Source: Sporosarcina quadrami (GTDB lineage: Bacteria > Bacillota > Bacilli > Bacillales_A > Planococcaceae). Taken from it: a stretch of 64,000 nucleotides of DNA. The first letter of the stretch is position 1, and each line of letters begins with the position of its first letter. Location: assembly GCF_014836615.1 (NCBI RefSeq), contig NZ_JACSQN010000007.1:1-64000 (forward strand), given 5' to 3'. The notes beneath the pieces are model-generated. The model searched no databases. It was not told where the DNA came from and saw only the letters and a program-made list of their open reading frames with translations. Positions 45,774 to 58,926 of the stretch are shown one piece after another. The position numbers and the translations under genes were made by a program.

Positions 45774-48038
45774 TTATAGCGCATCTGTATGTTCGGCTCC
45801 TGCCGGCAACAATTCAGGCATATTAATACGGTCTAAGCCATTTTTAATCTTTGTCGTGTAGCCTTTTTCGTTTTTATCCATATACCCTGCTTTCGAACGA
45901 ATCATCCGTTCAAATACATCGACTTTGGATGGATCTACGTCTAACCACATTTCGTAAGAATGAATCAGATCTTCCAATGTGAGATGGATATAATCTTCGC
46001 CGACTAGCGTACGGTCAGGCGACATTTTGTACCAAATATCTCCATTCGGACGGATCCATTTATCAGCATCTTTTTCAATCGCAGAGCGGAGACTTTCCGC
46101 TGTTTCCAAGTAGACCGGCTTACCTGTTTCCTTGTATGCGAGCAGAAGAATGTTCATGCCCCCAAGTAAATGGTTCATGGATGTATGTGTTTTGACGTTC
46201 TGTTTGGAAGGGAAATAATCTTGGATATAGAAAGAATCAGCATCCACTTTAATAATATTCCCTTTGCTCTTTTGAGAGACAAGAAGATCGGCATAGTTAA
46301 TCAAACCACGGTTATAGTCGTTATGACCAAACTCTTTCCCGCTATTATAAAGGAACAATGCAATCTGCTCATTGAATCGCGTATCGACAAATGGTGCCGT
46401 TATGCCGAACAGATTTTTCAAATATGTGCTTGTTACTTCCGTTTCCCAATACGTCTTGTCGCCTCTGAAAATATCGAGATTGGCAAATGAATTATACAGT
46501 AGGCTCTCGTAATACCGTTCTTGTGTATCATTATATTTCGCCATGACACGGTCTTCCTTCACAAGCAGAAGATTCCGTCCGTAGCCTCGTCCTGAAGCAG
46601 GCATCGGCTCGATTGTCGTCGCCATTTTATTGTAAGGACCGTTCGCTGTGTACCATTTGTTGCGCTTCTTATAGTAGATAGCCGATTCAAGCATCCAGTC
46701 GTCCATCTTTTGATTCGATGAAAAGAGCTGTTGATCAGAAATTAGTAGCCATTGATCGACAATATCGTAACCACGTGATTCCAATGTATAGACAGAAAGT
46801 TGCGTCTCACCAAGCAAGATGCTGCTGAATGCTTCACTTTCATCCATCAGTTCACGTGTATGGCTGCTTTCGCCATTTGGATACTTGAGAGAAAGTTCTT
46901 TAGAACGGAAAGCTTTCCCGATCATTTTCTGTGCCTTTTCCCCTTCTGTGAGAGTCTTCTCAAAAATTCCTGTCGGATATGTTGTCATATCGAATCCGAA
47001 TGTACCGTCGGAATCTTTCTTAATCGGATAACGCCCGTATTCACGTAAAATTCCTTTTGTTAAGCCGCTTTCCGCCTGAATGAGATCGACTGTTACAGGC
47101 ATACGTTGCGGATTTCTTAGCTCAGTGAAGATGAAATAATCGCCGTTTTCAAGTTGTCTTTTCGTCACATTCACGACTGCCCCGGACATTCCGGAAATCG
47201 TATACGTGTACACCGTATCAGAAGCGTGTGAGTGCTTAATCGTCTTCTCCCCTGCATATTGCAAATAGGAATTCGATCTTAAGTACGTTTTGTCCGTTTT
47301 TGAAACAGGAACTTCCACGAAATTCTGTTCATGACGGACCGGTTTGAAATCGCCGTACGTTCCCGCCTTTTTGAATGAAACCTGTGGAGTCTCTTGGATT
47401 TTGCCGGTTTCGACCATTGCACGGTGAAGGAATACGACATATGTCGCACGGTTCACAGCAATCTTCGGATCGAATGTGCCGTCTTCCTTACCAGTAGTGA
47501 TACCATGTTGTGCAAGAATTTTAACCCCTTCTCTATGGGATTCACTTATTCTGTTTTGATCAGCAAACTGAATGTCTTCGCCAGTATCCTCTAATTTGAA
47601 TGCACGGACGATAACAGTTGCCATTTGTTCACGTGTCAATGAATCCCCGACACCAAACGTGCCATCCTCTTTCCCGAGGAAAATTTCCGCTTCAAATGTG
47701 GCCATCGCACCTTTTAAATGGGACGACTTACTGCTCACATCTTTGAAAATCGGACGATAGGGAGCATCGGGCAATTTAAGTGCCGTCGATAACAGATTTG
47801 CGGCCTGCCCACGTGATACTTCAAGTGCAGGTCTGAATTGCTTGTCCGGATAACCATTAATAATCCCCATATCCACTAACTGAGTCACTTCATCTTTTGC
47901 CCAGAACTCATTATGTATATCGGAGAAGCTTTGATCGATCTCCATCGAGTTCGCACCAATCGTGTTACATCCGAATAGTGCAAGCGTCATTGTTAGCATC
48001 GTCGCCAGTATGACTTTCATTAGTTTTGAACTAGACAT
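45774..48038 (-). CDS. SLH protein of unknown function with a lipobox-like signal
   Basis: 754 residues. N terminus MSSSKLMKVILATMLTMTLA followed by LFGC, a lipobox-like site although Phe before Gly is atypical. Three SLH repeats follow (about 38-210). The remaining 540 residues are not firmly recognised. The last 250 (TSMNHLLGGMNILLLAYKETG, WIRPNGDIWY, VGEDYIHLTLEDLIHSYE) look helical and recall (alpha/alpha)-toroid enzymes such as glucuronyl C5-epimerases. This is inference only. It could be a glycan-modifying enzyme at the wall. Confidence 0.8.
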   Translation of the reverse strand: MSSSKLMKVILATMLTMTLALFGCNTIGANSMEIDQSFSDIHNEFWAKDEVTQLVDMGIINGYPDKQFRPALEVSRGQAANLLSTALKLPDAPYRPIFKDVSSKSSHLKGAMATFEAEIFLGKEDGTFGVGDSLTREQMATVIVRAFKLEDTGEDIQFADQNRISESHREGVKILAQHGITTGKEDGTFDPKIAVNRATYVVFLHRAMVETGKIQETPQVSFKKAGTYGDFKPVRHEQNFVEVPVSKTDKTYLRSNSYLQYAGEKTIKHSHASDTVYTYTISGMSGAVVNVTKRQLENGDYFIFTELRNPQRMPVTVDLIQAESGLTKGILREYGRYPIKKDSDGTFGFDMTTYPTGIFEKTLTEGEKAQKMIGKAFRSKELSLKYPNGESSHTRELMDESEAFSSILLGETQLSVYTLESRGYDIVDQWLLISDQQLFSSNQKMDDWMLESAIYYKKRNKWYTANGPYNKMATTIEPMPASGRGYGRNLLLVKEDRVMAKYNDTQERYYESLLYNSFANLDIFRGDKTYWETEVTSTYLKNLFGITAPFVDTRFNEQIALFLYNSGKEFGHNDYNRGLINYADLLVSQKSKGNIIKVDADSFYIQDYFPSKQNVKTHTSMNHLLGGMNILLLAYKETGKPVYLETAESLRSAIEKDADKWIRPNGDIWYKMSPDRTLVGEDYIHLTLEDLIHSYEMWLDVDPSKVDVFERMIRSKAGYMDKNEKGYTTKIKNGLDRINMPELLPAGAEHTDAL

Positions 48039-48130
48039 GTTTCTTGTCCCTCCTGTTAAGTAACGCCTTAGCGCAATTTCATGTCGCTATGTATAATTTT
48101 GGTGAGTGCGTGTTGTGTGTGAGATTATTG

Positions 48131-48319
48131 CGTGCGCCCGTATTTGCACCGGCCGCGCTCGTAAACTTGTCGCGTGCGCCCGTATTTGCACCGGCCGCGC
48201 TCGTAAACATGTCGTGTGCGCTCGTATTTGTACCGGCAGCGCTCGTAAACATATCGCGTGCGCTCGTATTTGTACCAGCAGCGCCCGTAAACATGCCACG
48301 TGCGCCCGTATTTGCACGA
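48131..48319. repeat. 42-bp dimeric tandem array, GCGCYCGTA family
   Basis: Four and a half units with exact 42-bp starts at 48131, 48173, 48215, 48257 and 48299. Each 42-mer consists of two related 21-mers, one containing GCGCCCGTATTTG and one GCGCTCGTAAAC. The core also occurs in the array at 56102-56281. Confidence 0.9.
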
Positions 48320-48334
48320 GAAGAAACGACAACC

Positions 48335-48481
48335 GCTCAATGTTGCACCACATCTGCTCAATGTCGCGCGGTTTCCGCTCAATATGGTACCACAACCGCT
48401 CAATGCCACACGATTTCCGCTCAATACGACTCCACAACCGCTCAATGTCGCACGATTTCCGCTCAATACGACTCCACAATC
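48335..48481. repeat. 21-bp tandem array, GCTCAAT family
   Basis: Seven exact 21-bp units (48335, 48356, 48377, 48398, 48419, 48440, 48461) and a partial eighth. All begin GCTCAAT. They alternate between tails ending CACAACC and tails ending CGATTTCC, so the higher-order period is 42 bp. Confidence 0.9.
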
Positions 48482-48557
48482 GCTCAACCACACACTTCCC
48501 TCACAGCAGAAAACCTCATATAATGTCAGATTTCATCATACCATAAAACTGCAATAG

Positions 48558-48584
48558 AAAACCTCCTACGAACTAGGAGGTTTT
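48558..48584 (-). terminator. Terminator of the acidic lipoprotein gene
   Basis: Perfect arms AAAACCTCCTA and TAGGAGGTTTT with a 5-nt loop. Confidence 0.85.
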
Positions 48585-48606
48585 ATAGTAACTATATTTC
48601 TATTAG

Positions 48607-49038
48607 TCATTCCTTCGTATCTTGTGCAAATGTTTCGCCGCTTTTACGGACTTGAATATCTATTTTATGGTCAGGATATTTCTCCTCGACCTTCTTCAAA
48701 TATTTCGAAGTCAGTTCCTTCGCCGATTCCTCGCTCATTGCATCATCCGCATCGATATCGAGCAATACATAACCGCCACTATCTTCCGTAACAATAAGAC
48801 TGACAGATGTAACACCTTCTTCATTGCCTATTTCTTCTTTCAGCTCGTCATCTGATTTGGCAGAACCTGTTTTGTCGACAGCGCCTTGATCTTCAAGATT
48901 CTGTTGCGCTTGCTCTTCCTGCTGTTGTTCTTCTGTCGGCGTGTCAGCATCCTTCTTGCTCGTATCCTCTTTGTCACTGCACGCGCCAAGGACGACTGAG
49001 CACCCTAACATTGCAGCAAATATTGCTGTTTTCTTCAA
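48607..49038 (-). CDS. Acidic lipoprotein of unknown function
   Basis: 143 residues. The lipoprotein signal ends VVLGAC (Cys18). A very acidic, Gln/Glu-rich low-complexity spacer follows (about 22-55), then a small mixed alpha/beta domain (about 65-135) with YVLLDIDADDAMS. No family recognised. TTG start at 49038 is set by a perfect GGAGG 8 nt upstream. Single gene with a terminator on each side. Confidence 0.75.
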   Translation of the reverse strand: MKKTAIFAAMLGCSVVLGACSDKEDTSKKDADTPTEEQQQEEQAQQNLEDQGAVDKTGSAKSDDELKEEIGNEEGVTSVSLIVTEDSGGYVLLDIDADDAMSEESAKELTSKYLKKVEEKYPDHKIDIQVRKSGETFAQDTKE

Positions 49039-49080
49039 TCCGAAAACCTCCTTTTGAGAATATAGGTGCCATGATAGCAT

Positions 49081-49113
49081 AAAAAAAGCACGAGCTGCAA
49101 GGCTCGCACTTTT
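49081..49113 (-). terminator. Terminator of the gene at 49150
   Basis: The arms AAAAG-CGAGC and GCTCG-CTTTT with a 2-nt internal mismatch, T-rich on the minus strand. Confidence 0.75.
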
Positions 49114-49149
49114 CCATATGTTCATAACAATACATTCACATTTTTCGAA

Positions 49150-50097
49150 TCAACCAACAGAAAACTTTCGATCGTCAGCCTTCTGATTCATGAGATCGAG
49201 TAAATAATCATGTGATGATTTAGCCACTGTTTCTTGTCTTTTAGCAAACAACTCTGCAGCTAGATTTGTCGGAGCGAACTGTTGCGCAAATTGCTCCACT
49301 TTCATTGTCGATGCTTCTTGGACAACTTCAGTCGCATATTCCAAAATACGCTCAGTTTTCTGCTCAACAATCTTTTCCACAGGAAGTTCTTCTTGCGGAA
49401 TAGCAGCACTACTAAATGAAGAAGAAGCAACATTATTTCTATACGCACCTTTATTAATAGACGCTGCAATTTTCGCTATATCAGGGCGTACTTCCTGTAC
49501 CGCTGCTATTGCAAAATCCATCTCGCCAGGATTATCTGCAAAAAACGGGTTTTCGTACCAATAGTTGTCTTCAAACTTCCCTTGAGAAGCGGCCATCGCG
49601 TTATTATAAGGTGAATTGAACCAGTCATTTGCGACTTTCGGAATATCATGCTTTTTTGCAAGATCTGAGTTATTCGCAAACGCGATTACATGTGGAACCG
49701 CACCTGGAGCGTTTTTAAAGTCATTGATTAAATCATTCAAATGCGCTTCACGTTTCGCGATTTCCGCTTTGTCGCCGGACTGTTTCGCTTCTTGTACTGA
49801 ACGGTTTTGCACATCAATTAGATTACCGTAATATAACTTATTCTGTTTCATTTCTCCGCCGACTTTGTCATACCAAGCAGGATGTTGTTTTGCTTGGAAC
49901 TGATGATAATCAGTCCAGTCATTTTTACGTATCGACTCCATAATTAGAGAGTTTCTTCCTTGATTGACAGCCGCCAACGGATTAATTGCTGCCGCTTCTT
50001 TACCCCAGACTTTGCGCCATCCGTCTTCTGAAGTACTATTTGTATCTTTCACATGCATGGAAAACGTCGTCGGATCATTCAGTGCTGAAATAAACAC
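49150..50097 (-). CDS. Hypothetical soluble protein, unrecognised
   Basis: 315 residues, no signal peptide and no membrane segment. Mostly helical in character: charged helices (about 60-130), a Trp/Tyr/Asn-rich centre (about 165-190, DNYWYENPFF) and a Glu/Ala-rich C-terminal third (about 225-310) that could be coiled. No family motif is recognised. GTG start at 50097 has GGGGTGG upstream. It stands alone between the acidic lipoprotein and the leu operon. Confidence 0.7.
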   Translation of the reverse strand: MFISALNDPTTFSMHVKDTNSTSEDGWRKVWGKEAAAINPLAAVNQGRNSLIMESIRKNDWTDYHQFQAKQHPAWYDKVGGEMKQNKLYYGNLIDVQNRSVQEAKQSGDKAEIAKREAHLNDLINDFKNAPGAVPHVIAFANNSDLAKKHDIPKVANDWFNSPYNNAMAASQGKFEDNYWYENPFFADNPGEMDFAIAAVQEVRPDIAKIAASINKGAYRNNVASSSFSSAAIPQEELPVEKIVEQKTERILEYATEVVQEASTMKVEQFAQQFAPTNLAAELFAKRQETVAKSSHDYLLDLMNQKADDRKFSVG

Positions 50098-50214
50098 GTT
50101 GCCACCCCATCATTTATATAGTAAGTATGTCATAGACTCTAGTAATATACGTTTCTATGTATTATACATGAGTTCGACATGGATAGACAGGTGGATTTGT
50201 GAATAAAAATAGAA

Positions 50215-50241
50215 AACCTTCCTCGATAAATAAGGAAGGTT
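50215..50241 (-). terminator. Terminator of the ilv-leu operon
   Basis: Perfect arms AACCTTCCT and AGGAAGGTT, 6 nt past the leuD stop. Confidence 0.85.
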
Positions 50242-50247
50242 CATCAA

Positions 50248-50832
50248 TCAGGCATGCATTTTTTCATAATTCGTAATCTGTTCTTCATACTGGAATGTCA
50301 ACGAGATTTCATCCCAACCATTCAACAACATCTGCTTGTAATACTGATCAATTTCAAAAGCATAAGCCTTTCCATCTTCACCTGTGACAGTCTGCTTTTC
50401 CAAATCCACTTCAAGCGAATAAGGATGCTGGAGTCCCTTTGAAAGCAGTTCTTCAATTTCACTGACAGACAATCGGATAGGCAAAATGCCGTTCTTAAAA
50501 CAGTTATTATGGAAGATATCTGCGAATGACGGGGCAATGACGACTTGAAAACCATAATCCAAGATCGCCCACGGTGCGTGTTCCCTTGAGGAGCCACATC
50601 CAAAGTTATCATGCGCAACGAGAATAGTTGAACCCGCAAAGCGTTCATCATTCAATACAAACGCTTTATTCTCCGTTCCATCCGCATTGAATCTCCAATG
50701 GTAAAACAAGTATTTACCGAATCCAGTCCGCTCGATTCGTTTAAGGAATTCCTTTGAGATAATCTGATCGGTATCTACGTTTTTCCGGTTAAGAGGAGTC
50801 ATGACACTCCGAACTTCATTTATAGGTTTCAT
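50248..50832 (-). CDS. leuD: 3-isopropylmalate dehydratase, small subunit
   Basis: 194 residues. Swivelling domain of the isopropylmalate isomerase, pairing with LeuC. Motifs: NVDTDQIISKEFLK and NFGCGSSREHAPWAI (substrate recognition loop). Last gene of the operon, 18 bp after leuC. Confidence 0.96.
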   Translation of the reverse strand: MKPINEVRSVMTPLNRKNVDTDQIISKEFLKRIERTGFGKYLFYHWRFNADGTENKAFVLNDERFAGSTILVAHDNFGCGSSREHAPWAILDYGFQVVIAPSFADIFHNNCFKNGILPIRLSVSEIEELLSKGLQHPYSLEVDLEKQTVTGEDGKAYAFEIDQYYKQMLLNGWDEISLTFQYEEQITNYEKMHA

Positions 50833-50850
50833 GGAATCATCCTTTCCTCA

Positions 50851-52260
50851 TTATGCATGCGCCAAACGCATTTCCCGGACATCGGTGAATCGTCCTTTAA
50901 TCGCCGCAGCTGCAGCCATCGCGGGGCTCATTAGATGCGTACGAGATCCTGCACCTTGCCGCCCTTCAAAGTTCCGATTCGACGTTGAGGCGCATCTTTC
51001 ACCTGCTGGTACGACATCATCATTCATCGCCAGACACATACTGCAACCTGACTCGCGCCATTCGAATCCTGCTTCTAAAAAGACTTTATCCAAACCTTCT
51101 TCTTCCGCTTGTTTTTTCACAGTACGGGATCCCGGAACGACAATTGCTGTCACATCAGGATGGACTTTCTGACCAGCAATGACTCCTGCCGCCTCCCGCA
51201 GATCACTCAATCGCGCGTTCGTACACGATCCGATAAATACATGCTGGATCGGGATGGACGAGAGCGGAGTCCCTTCTTCAAGCCCCATATAAGCAAGTGC
51301 TTTCTCCAGAGCCTCTTTGTCCGATTCATCCTCAAAATCCTGCGCTGATGGTACAAGTGAGCTAATTCCTGCACCCATGGAAGGATTCGTCCCCCATGTA
51401 ACAAAAGGTTCGATGGATTCAGCGTCTATTTCAAGTACTGTATCGTAAGTCGCTCCTTCGTCAGATGCAAGCGCAAGCCATTTTTCTGCAGCTTCTTCAA
51501 ACGCATCCCCTTGTGGCACATAACGTCTTCCTCTTAAATACTCCACCGTCGTTTCATCTGGACTAATCAAACCTGCTTTCGCTCCAGCCTCAATGGACAT
51601 ATTACAAATCGTCATTCGCTCTTCCATCGTCAAATCCCGAATCGCTTCACCTGTAAATTCAGCAATATGACCTGTTCCGACGTCAATGCCGAATTTCGCG
51701 ATAATCGCAAGGATAACATCTTTTGCAGTTACACCGAAACCGAGCTTACCGTTAATGCGGATTTCCATCGTTTTCGGTTTTGATTGCCACAACGTTTGTG
51801 TTGAAAGGACGTGCTCCACTTCACTCGTGCCGATACCGAATGCGATGGCACCGAACGCACCGTGAGTGGATGTATGGCTATCGCCGCAGACGATTGTTTT
51901 ACCTGGCTGCGTCAATCCGAGTTCAGGACCGATAATATGAACAATTCCCTGATCGGGATGGTCCATATCTGCAAGCGGAATTCCGAACTCCTGACAATTC
52001 GTTTCAAGAGTTACGATCTGCTTTTTAGCAATTGGATCAGTAATGAATGGCAAATTCCGTGTCGGGACATTGTGGTCCATCGTCGCGAAACAAAGGTCGG
52101 GACGACGCACTTTTCGCCCTGCTAATCGCAATCCTTCAAACGCTTGGGGAGAAGTCACTTCATGCAATAAATGTAAATCGATGTATAACAAATCCGGTTT
52201 ACCTTGTTCTTCGTAGACAATATGCTGATCCCAAACTTTTTCAATAATAGTTTTAGCCAT
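50851..52260 (-). CDS. leuC: 3-isopropylmalate dehydratase, large subunit
   Basis: 469 residues. Holds the 4Fe-4S cluster that isomerises 2- to 3-isopropylmalate. Cluster cysteines are visible in [11 protein letters not shown] and [25 protein letters not shown] is the other hallmark. ATG at 52260 is the true start: it has GGAGGAG upstream, and a longer reading would overlap the end of leuB. Confidence 0.96.
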   Translation of the reverse strand: MAKTIIEKVWDQHIVYEEQGKPDLLYIDLHLLHEVTSPQAFEGLRLAGRKVRRPDLCFATMDHNVPTRNLPFITDPIAKKQIVTLETNCQEFGIPLADMDHPDQGIVHIIGPELGLTQPGKTIVCGDSHTSTHGAFGAIAFGIGTSEVEHVLSTQTLWQSKPKTMEIRINGKLGFGVTAKDVILAIIAKFGIDVGTGHIAEFTGEAIRDLTMEERMTICNMSIEAGAKAGLISPDETTVEYLRGRRYVPQGDAFEEAAEKWLALASDEGATYDTVLEIDAESIEPFVTWGTNPSMGAGISSLVPSAQDFEDESDKEALEKALAYMGLEEGTPLSSIPIQHVFIGSCTNARLSDLREAAGVIAGQKVHPDVTAIVVPGSRTVKKQAEEEGLDKVFLEAGFEWRESGCSMCLAMNDDVVPAGERCASTSNRNFEGRQGAGSRTHLMSPAMAAAAAIKGRFTDVREMRLAHA

Positions 52261-52276
52261 TTTAGTTTCTCCTCCC

Positions 52277-53377
52277 TCACACGTATGAAAACATAATGCT
52301 GTTAGATACAAATTGCAAATCCAGTTCTCCAATCACTTTTTCCGTCCACTCTTTCGTCGAATGGACTCGATCGCCATCACCCGATAGATCCGCAGTGAAA
52401 TGACCATCTTCAAACACAGTTTCTACCGCCTTCTCAATTGTTGCCGCTTCCGTCTCCATTCCAAATGAATACCTCAGCATCATCGCTGCGGATAGAATAG
52501 CGGCTGCTGGATTCGCAACGCCTTTTCCTGCTACATCGGGTGCCGACCCGTGTACTGGTTCATACAGACCGAAACCGTCAGACCGGACACTCGCAGATGG
52601 CAATAAACCAAGGGAACCTGTAATGACAGACGCTTCATCACTCAAAATATCTCCGAACATATTCTCAGTAACAACAACATCAAAAGCACCAGGGTTTGTA
52701 ATTAACTTCATCGCGGCAGAGTCGACTAACTGATGTTCCACTTCAACATCCGGATAGCCCTGCTTCATCTCTTCCACAACTTCTCGCCATAACTTACTGG
52801 ACTGCAAGACATTCGCTTTATCGACAGATGTCACCTTACCGCGGCGCAACCGGGCAAGTTCAAACGCTTTTTCAACAATCCGTTCAATTTCTTCGCGTGT
52901 ATAGACTAGTGTATCTACGGCAGAAGTCGCTGTTTTTCGGCTCGGTTCCCCGAAATAGATACCGCCTGTCAATTCCCGGACAATCATCATATCTACGTTT
53001 TTCGCAACTTCTTCTTTTAAAGGAGAAGCATGAAGCAAGGAAGGAACGGCTTTCACCGGACGCAAATTCGCAAATAGGTCAAAATGCTTTCTAATGGCGA
53101 GAAGACCTTTTTCCGGCCGCAATTCAGTTGGATTCTGATCCCATTTCGGACCTCCTACCGCCCCCAAGAGTATTGCATCACTTGATTCGCAGAGGGCAAT
53201 CGTTTCCTCCGGCAGCGGATTATTGAACTTGTCAATCGCTTCGCCGCCAATCGAACCGTAATTGAATTGGAATTTGTGATTGAACCGTCTTGCAACCACT
53301 TCAAGAATTTTCACTGCCGCTTCTGTCACTTCCGGTCCAATTCCATCACCTTGTAATACAGCTACTCTTTTTTCCAT
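52277..53377 (-). CDS. leuB: 3-isopropylmalate dehydrogenase
   Basis: 366 residues. NAD-dependent oxidative decarboxylation of 3-isopropylmalate. Motifs: [20 protein letters not shown], the substrate-binding [11 protein letters not shown] and [10 protein letters not shown] segments, and [17 protein letters not shown] for the cofactor. Third last gene of the operon. Confidence 0.96.
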   Translation of the reverse strand: MEKRVAVLQGDGIGPEVTEAAVKILEVVARRFNHKFQFNYGSIGGEAIDKFNNPLPEETIALCESSDAILLGAVGGPKWDQNPTELRPEKGLLAIRKHFDLFANLRPVKAVPSLLHASPLKEEVAKNVDMMIVRELTGGIYFGEPSRKTATSAVDTLVYTREEIERIVEKAFELARLRRGKVTSVDKANVLQSSKLWREVVEEMKQGYPDVEVEHQLVDSAAMKLITNPGAFDVVVTENMFGDILSDEASVITGSLGLLPSASVRSDGFGLYEPVHGSAPDVAGKGVANPAAAILSAAMMLRYSFGMETEAATIEKAVETVFEDGHFTADLSGDGDRVHSTKEWTEKVIGELDLQFVSNSIMFSYV

Positions 53378-53467
53378 TGAACTTCTCCTCCTTATTGTTT
53401 TTAAAATTTATTCATATTGTGAAATGCGCGAAATATTCAGTCTAAATAACATGAAGTACGTTCTTTC

Positions 53468-56281
<2,814 letters not shown>

Positions 56282-56289
56282 AATCCTAC

Positions 56290-56805
56290 CTACTTCAATA
56301 TCGACAACTGAGGCGATGGCGCTTTTTGGTTTTCACGGGTAAATGCCGTGACTCCAGTCCGCGTCAATTCTTTAATGCCATAAGGTTTCACCAGATCGAT
56401 AAATGCTTCAATCTTTTCCGGCGTACCGGTCACTTGGTAAGTGACGACACTTTTACCTGTATCGATGACGGTCGCACGGAATGGTTCGATGACGCTGTTA
56501 ATTTCACTGCGTGCATGCGGCGGTGACATCACTTTCACTAATGCCAACTCCCTCATAACAATCGCTTTGTCGGTGATGTCATGTACTTTGATGACGTCAA
56601 TTTGTTTTTGAAGTTGTTTCAGCAGTTGTTCGGTTTTACGCTCTTCATCGATATGGACAATGAATGTCATTTTTGACATACCAGATTGTTCTGTATGACC
56701 GACTGTAATGCTTTCGATATTGAATTGACGCTTCATCAATAAGCCTGTCACTCGGTTCAATACGCCGCTTTGATTAATAACAGTAACAGTTATAACTCTT
56801 CTCAT
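56290..56805 (-). CDS. ilvN: Acetolactate synthase, small regulatory subunit
   Basis: 171 residues. ACT domain at the N terminus ([20 protein letters not shown], then FNIESITVG), which binds valine and gives feedback control, and a C-terminal activating domain. It overlaps the ilvB stop by 4 bp. Also called ilvH. Confidence 0.94.
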   Translation of the reverse strand: MRRVITVTVINQSGVLNRVTGLLMKRQFNIESITVGHTEQSGMSKMTFIVHIDEERKTEQLLKQLQKQIDVIKVHDITDKAIVMRELALVKVMSPPHARSEINSVIEPFRATVIDTGKSVVTYQVTGTPEKIEAFIDLVKPYGIKELTRTGVTAFTRENQKAPSPQLSILK

Positions 56806-58562
56806 TTGCTTTTCACCCCGATCATTTCATGCAGACCTTTTCCTGGTGCAATCATCGGATAGACATTTTCTTTCATTTTCACACGACAATCAATTAATGC
56901 CGGTTCGTCAGATAATAGTGCCTCACGGAAAATTTGTTCTGCATCGTCTTTTTTCGTAATGCGGTAACCTTTAATGTCATAGGCTTCAGCCAGTTTGACG
57001 AAGTCCGGTTGCACGGGAATCAAAGACTGCGAGTAACGTTCATCGTAAAACGTTTCTTGCCATTGACGCACCATGCCAAGTGCTCCATTGTTCAAAATGA
57101 CGATTTTCACCGGGAGACGCATTTCCTGCAATAACGAAAGTTCTTGCGCCGTCATTTGAAACCCGCCGTCACCGACAAATGCAATAACACGTTTATCGGG
57201 TCTTGCAATTTGTGCGCCGATTGCTGCCGGGAATCCAAAGCCCATCGTTCCAAGTCCGCCGGAAGTCACCCAATGATCAGGGTTGTTCAATGCGTAATAT
57301 TGAGCTGCCCACATTTGATGCTGGCCGACGTCTGTCGTAACGATTGCATCGCCTTCTGTAATGCGGTGAACCATCTGGATTGCTTGCTGTGGCAAGATTT
57401 CATGCTCATCCTCGATGTACCAAAGTGGAGCGTCTTCTGTCATGTCATTCAAGTGAATCCACCAATCAGCAGTATCAGGTGCTTTGAAATCTTGCTTAAG
57501 CAATGCTGCCAATGCTTTTTTGGAATCTGCGACAATCGGAATCTCCGTCGGGACGTTTTTACCGATTTCAGCTGGATCGATGTCGATATGAATGACTTTC
57601 GCGTTCGTTGCGAATGAATTCAAATTACCTGTCAGCCGATCGTCGAAACGTGCACCGACATTCAATAGCACGTCACATTCACTGATCGCCATATTCGCTG
57701 TGTACGTTCCGTGCATACCTGCCATACCGAGGAACAATTCATGATTTCCAGCAATACTGCCGAGACCTAGCAGTGTATTCGTCACAGGAATCTTTTTCGT
57801 TTCAACGAGTTCTTTTAACTCTTCCATCGCCTGGCCATGTAACACACCGGCACCTGCTAAGATTAGCGGCTTTTTTGCATTGGCAAGTGCCTCTGCGGCT
57901 TTCTGTATTTGTAAATAGTTAGGACTTGTCGTCGGCTGATAGCCCGGCAAGTTCACTTCCGCGTAGCGTTCTTCTTCTGTCACAAAAATTTCTGTCGCAA
58001 TATTTTTAGGAACATCGACGAGTACGGGGCCACGACGTCCGGTTGAAGCGATATGGAATGCTTCTTTAATGATGCGCGGTAGGTCTGCAACATCCTGGAC
58101 TTGATAGTTATGCTTTGTAATCGGTGTAGTAATACCGATGATATCCGCTTCCTGGAAAGCATCCGTTCCGATGACTGTCGTTGCCACTTGCCCTGTGAAA
58201 ACGACTAGCGGTAATGAATCCATCATCGCATCCGTTATACCTGTCACAAGATTCGTTGCCCCTGGACCAGATGTTGCAATGACAACACCAGGTTTCCCCG
58301 AAACACGTGCATACCCTTCCGCCGCATGGATCGCTCCTTGTTCATGACGTGCAAGTACATGTGGAATCGGATCCTTATACAACGCATCATAGATCGGTAA
58401 GACCGCCCCTCCTGGGTAACCGAACACGACTTCGACTCCTTGGTCCTTTAACCCTTGGATAAGAACGGCAGAACCGTCCATCTTCAGGTTACTTTCTTGC
58501 TTTTCCATCGGCTCTGGTGTTTGCTCCATAACTGCCTGCTTCGTTTGAACTTCCGCACTCAT
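56802..58562 (-). CDS. ilvB: Acetolactate synthase, large catalytic subunit
   Basis: 586 residues. ThDP- and FAD-dependent condensation of pyruvate with pyruvate or 2-oxobutyrate. Visible: [16 protein letters not shown], catalytic Glu in [15 protein letters not shown], the ThDP motif [13 protein letters not shown] through NNGALG. ATG at 58562 is preceded by AGGAGGAG. A longer frame to 58718 runs back through the T-box terminator and is not coding. Confidence 0.96.
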   Translation of the reverse strand: MSAEVQTKQAVMEQTPEPMEKQESNLKMDGSAVLIQGLKDQGVEVVFGYPGGAVLPIYDALYKDPIPHVLARHEQGAIHAAEGYARVSGKPGVVIATSGPGATNLVTGITDAMMDSLPLVVFTGQVATTVIGTDAFQEADIIGITTPITKHNYQVQDVADLPRIIKEAFHIASTGRRGPVLVDVPKNIATEIFVTEEERYAEVNLPGYQPTTSPNYLQIQKAAEALANAKKPLILAGAGVLHGQAMEELKELVETKKIPVTNTLLGLGSIAGNHELFLGMAGMHGTYTANMAISECDVLLNVGARFDDRLTGNLNSFATNAKVIHIDIDPAEIGKNVPTEIPIVADSKKALAALLKQDFKAPDTADWWIHLNDMTEDAPLWYIEDEHEILPQQAIQMVHRITEGDAIVTTDVGQHQMWAAQYYALNNPDHWVTSGGLGTMGFGFPAAIGAQIARPDKRVIAFVGDGGFQMTAQELSLLQEMRLPVKIVILNNGALGMVRQWQETFYDERYSQSLIPVQPDFVKLAEAYDIKGYRITKKDDAEQIFREALLSDEPALIDCRVKMKENVYPMIAPGKGLHEMIGVKSK

Positions 58563-58602
58563 TTGCTGACTCCTCCTGACTATTCTAATTATCCGTTTAT
58601 AC

Positions 58603-58905
58603 AAAAAAGAAAAGCCTTTTCTCCCCACACAAAGAAATCCGATCTTCGTGTAAGGGATGAAAAAGCTTTTCATGGTACCACCCTTGTTTACGGCTTGCGC
58701 CGCCTCGTGAATGAGCATTCAATTCACTGCACATACGTGCAATCAATTAAATGTCCATTCTTTGCTAACGGGCTACAACAATCATATGCCCGGGACTGCC
58801 TACTCGGTTTCCCTTTCAGCAATCCCCTCCGGAGTGATATCGTGGATAGTTGCAATGCCGGCTTTCAGCGCTACCGGCTCTCTGTAAATGCAAGGATCTA
58901 TCCCC
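58603..58905 (-). ncRNA. T-box leader, probably tRNA-Ile responsive
   Basis: A roughly 300-nt leader upstream of ilvB. Stem I includes the AGAGAG bulge and CCGG-paired distal stem; the conserved T-box sequence AAGGGTGGTACC lies at 58674-58685. It is followed by a long terminator (58609-58671) with a T run on the minus strand. The likely specifier codon is ATC (58836-58838, in GATATCACTCC), pointing to isoleucine, but the folding was done by eye. Uncharged tRNA would favour the antiterminator and allow ilvB-leuD expression. Confidence 0.85.
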
Positions 58906-58926
58906 TTTTGCCCCATCATCGGTTTA

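Larger units (their letters stand above)
48039..48606. other. Intergenic region with two tandem arrays
   Basis: About 570 nt between two minus-strand genes. It holds a 42-bp array (48131-48319) and an adjacent array of a different family (48335-48481), and a terminator at the right end. Open frames cross the arrays only because the unit length is a multiple of three and lacks stop codons. Confidence 0.8.

Noticed and set aside
48044-48557. Several open frames over the 48-kb arrays on both strands
   Set aside because: Same cause: stop-free 21-bp units. No ribosome site or codon bias.
58563-58718. N-terminal extension of ilvB
   Set aside because: It would translate the T-box terminator; the ATG at 58562 has AGGAGGAG upstream.
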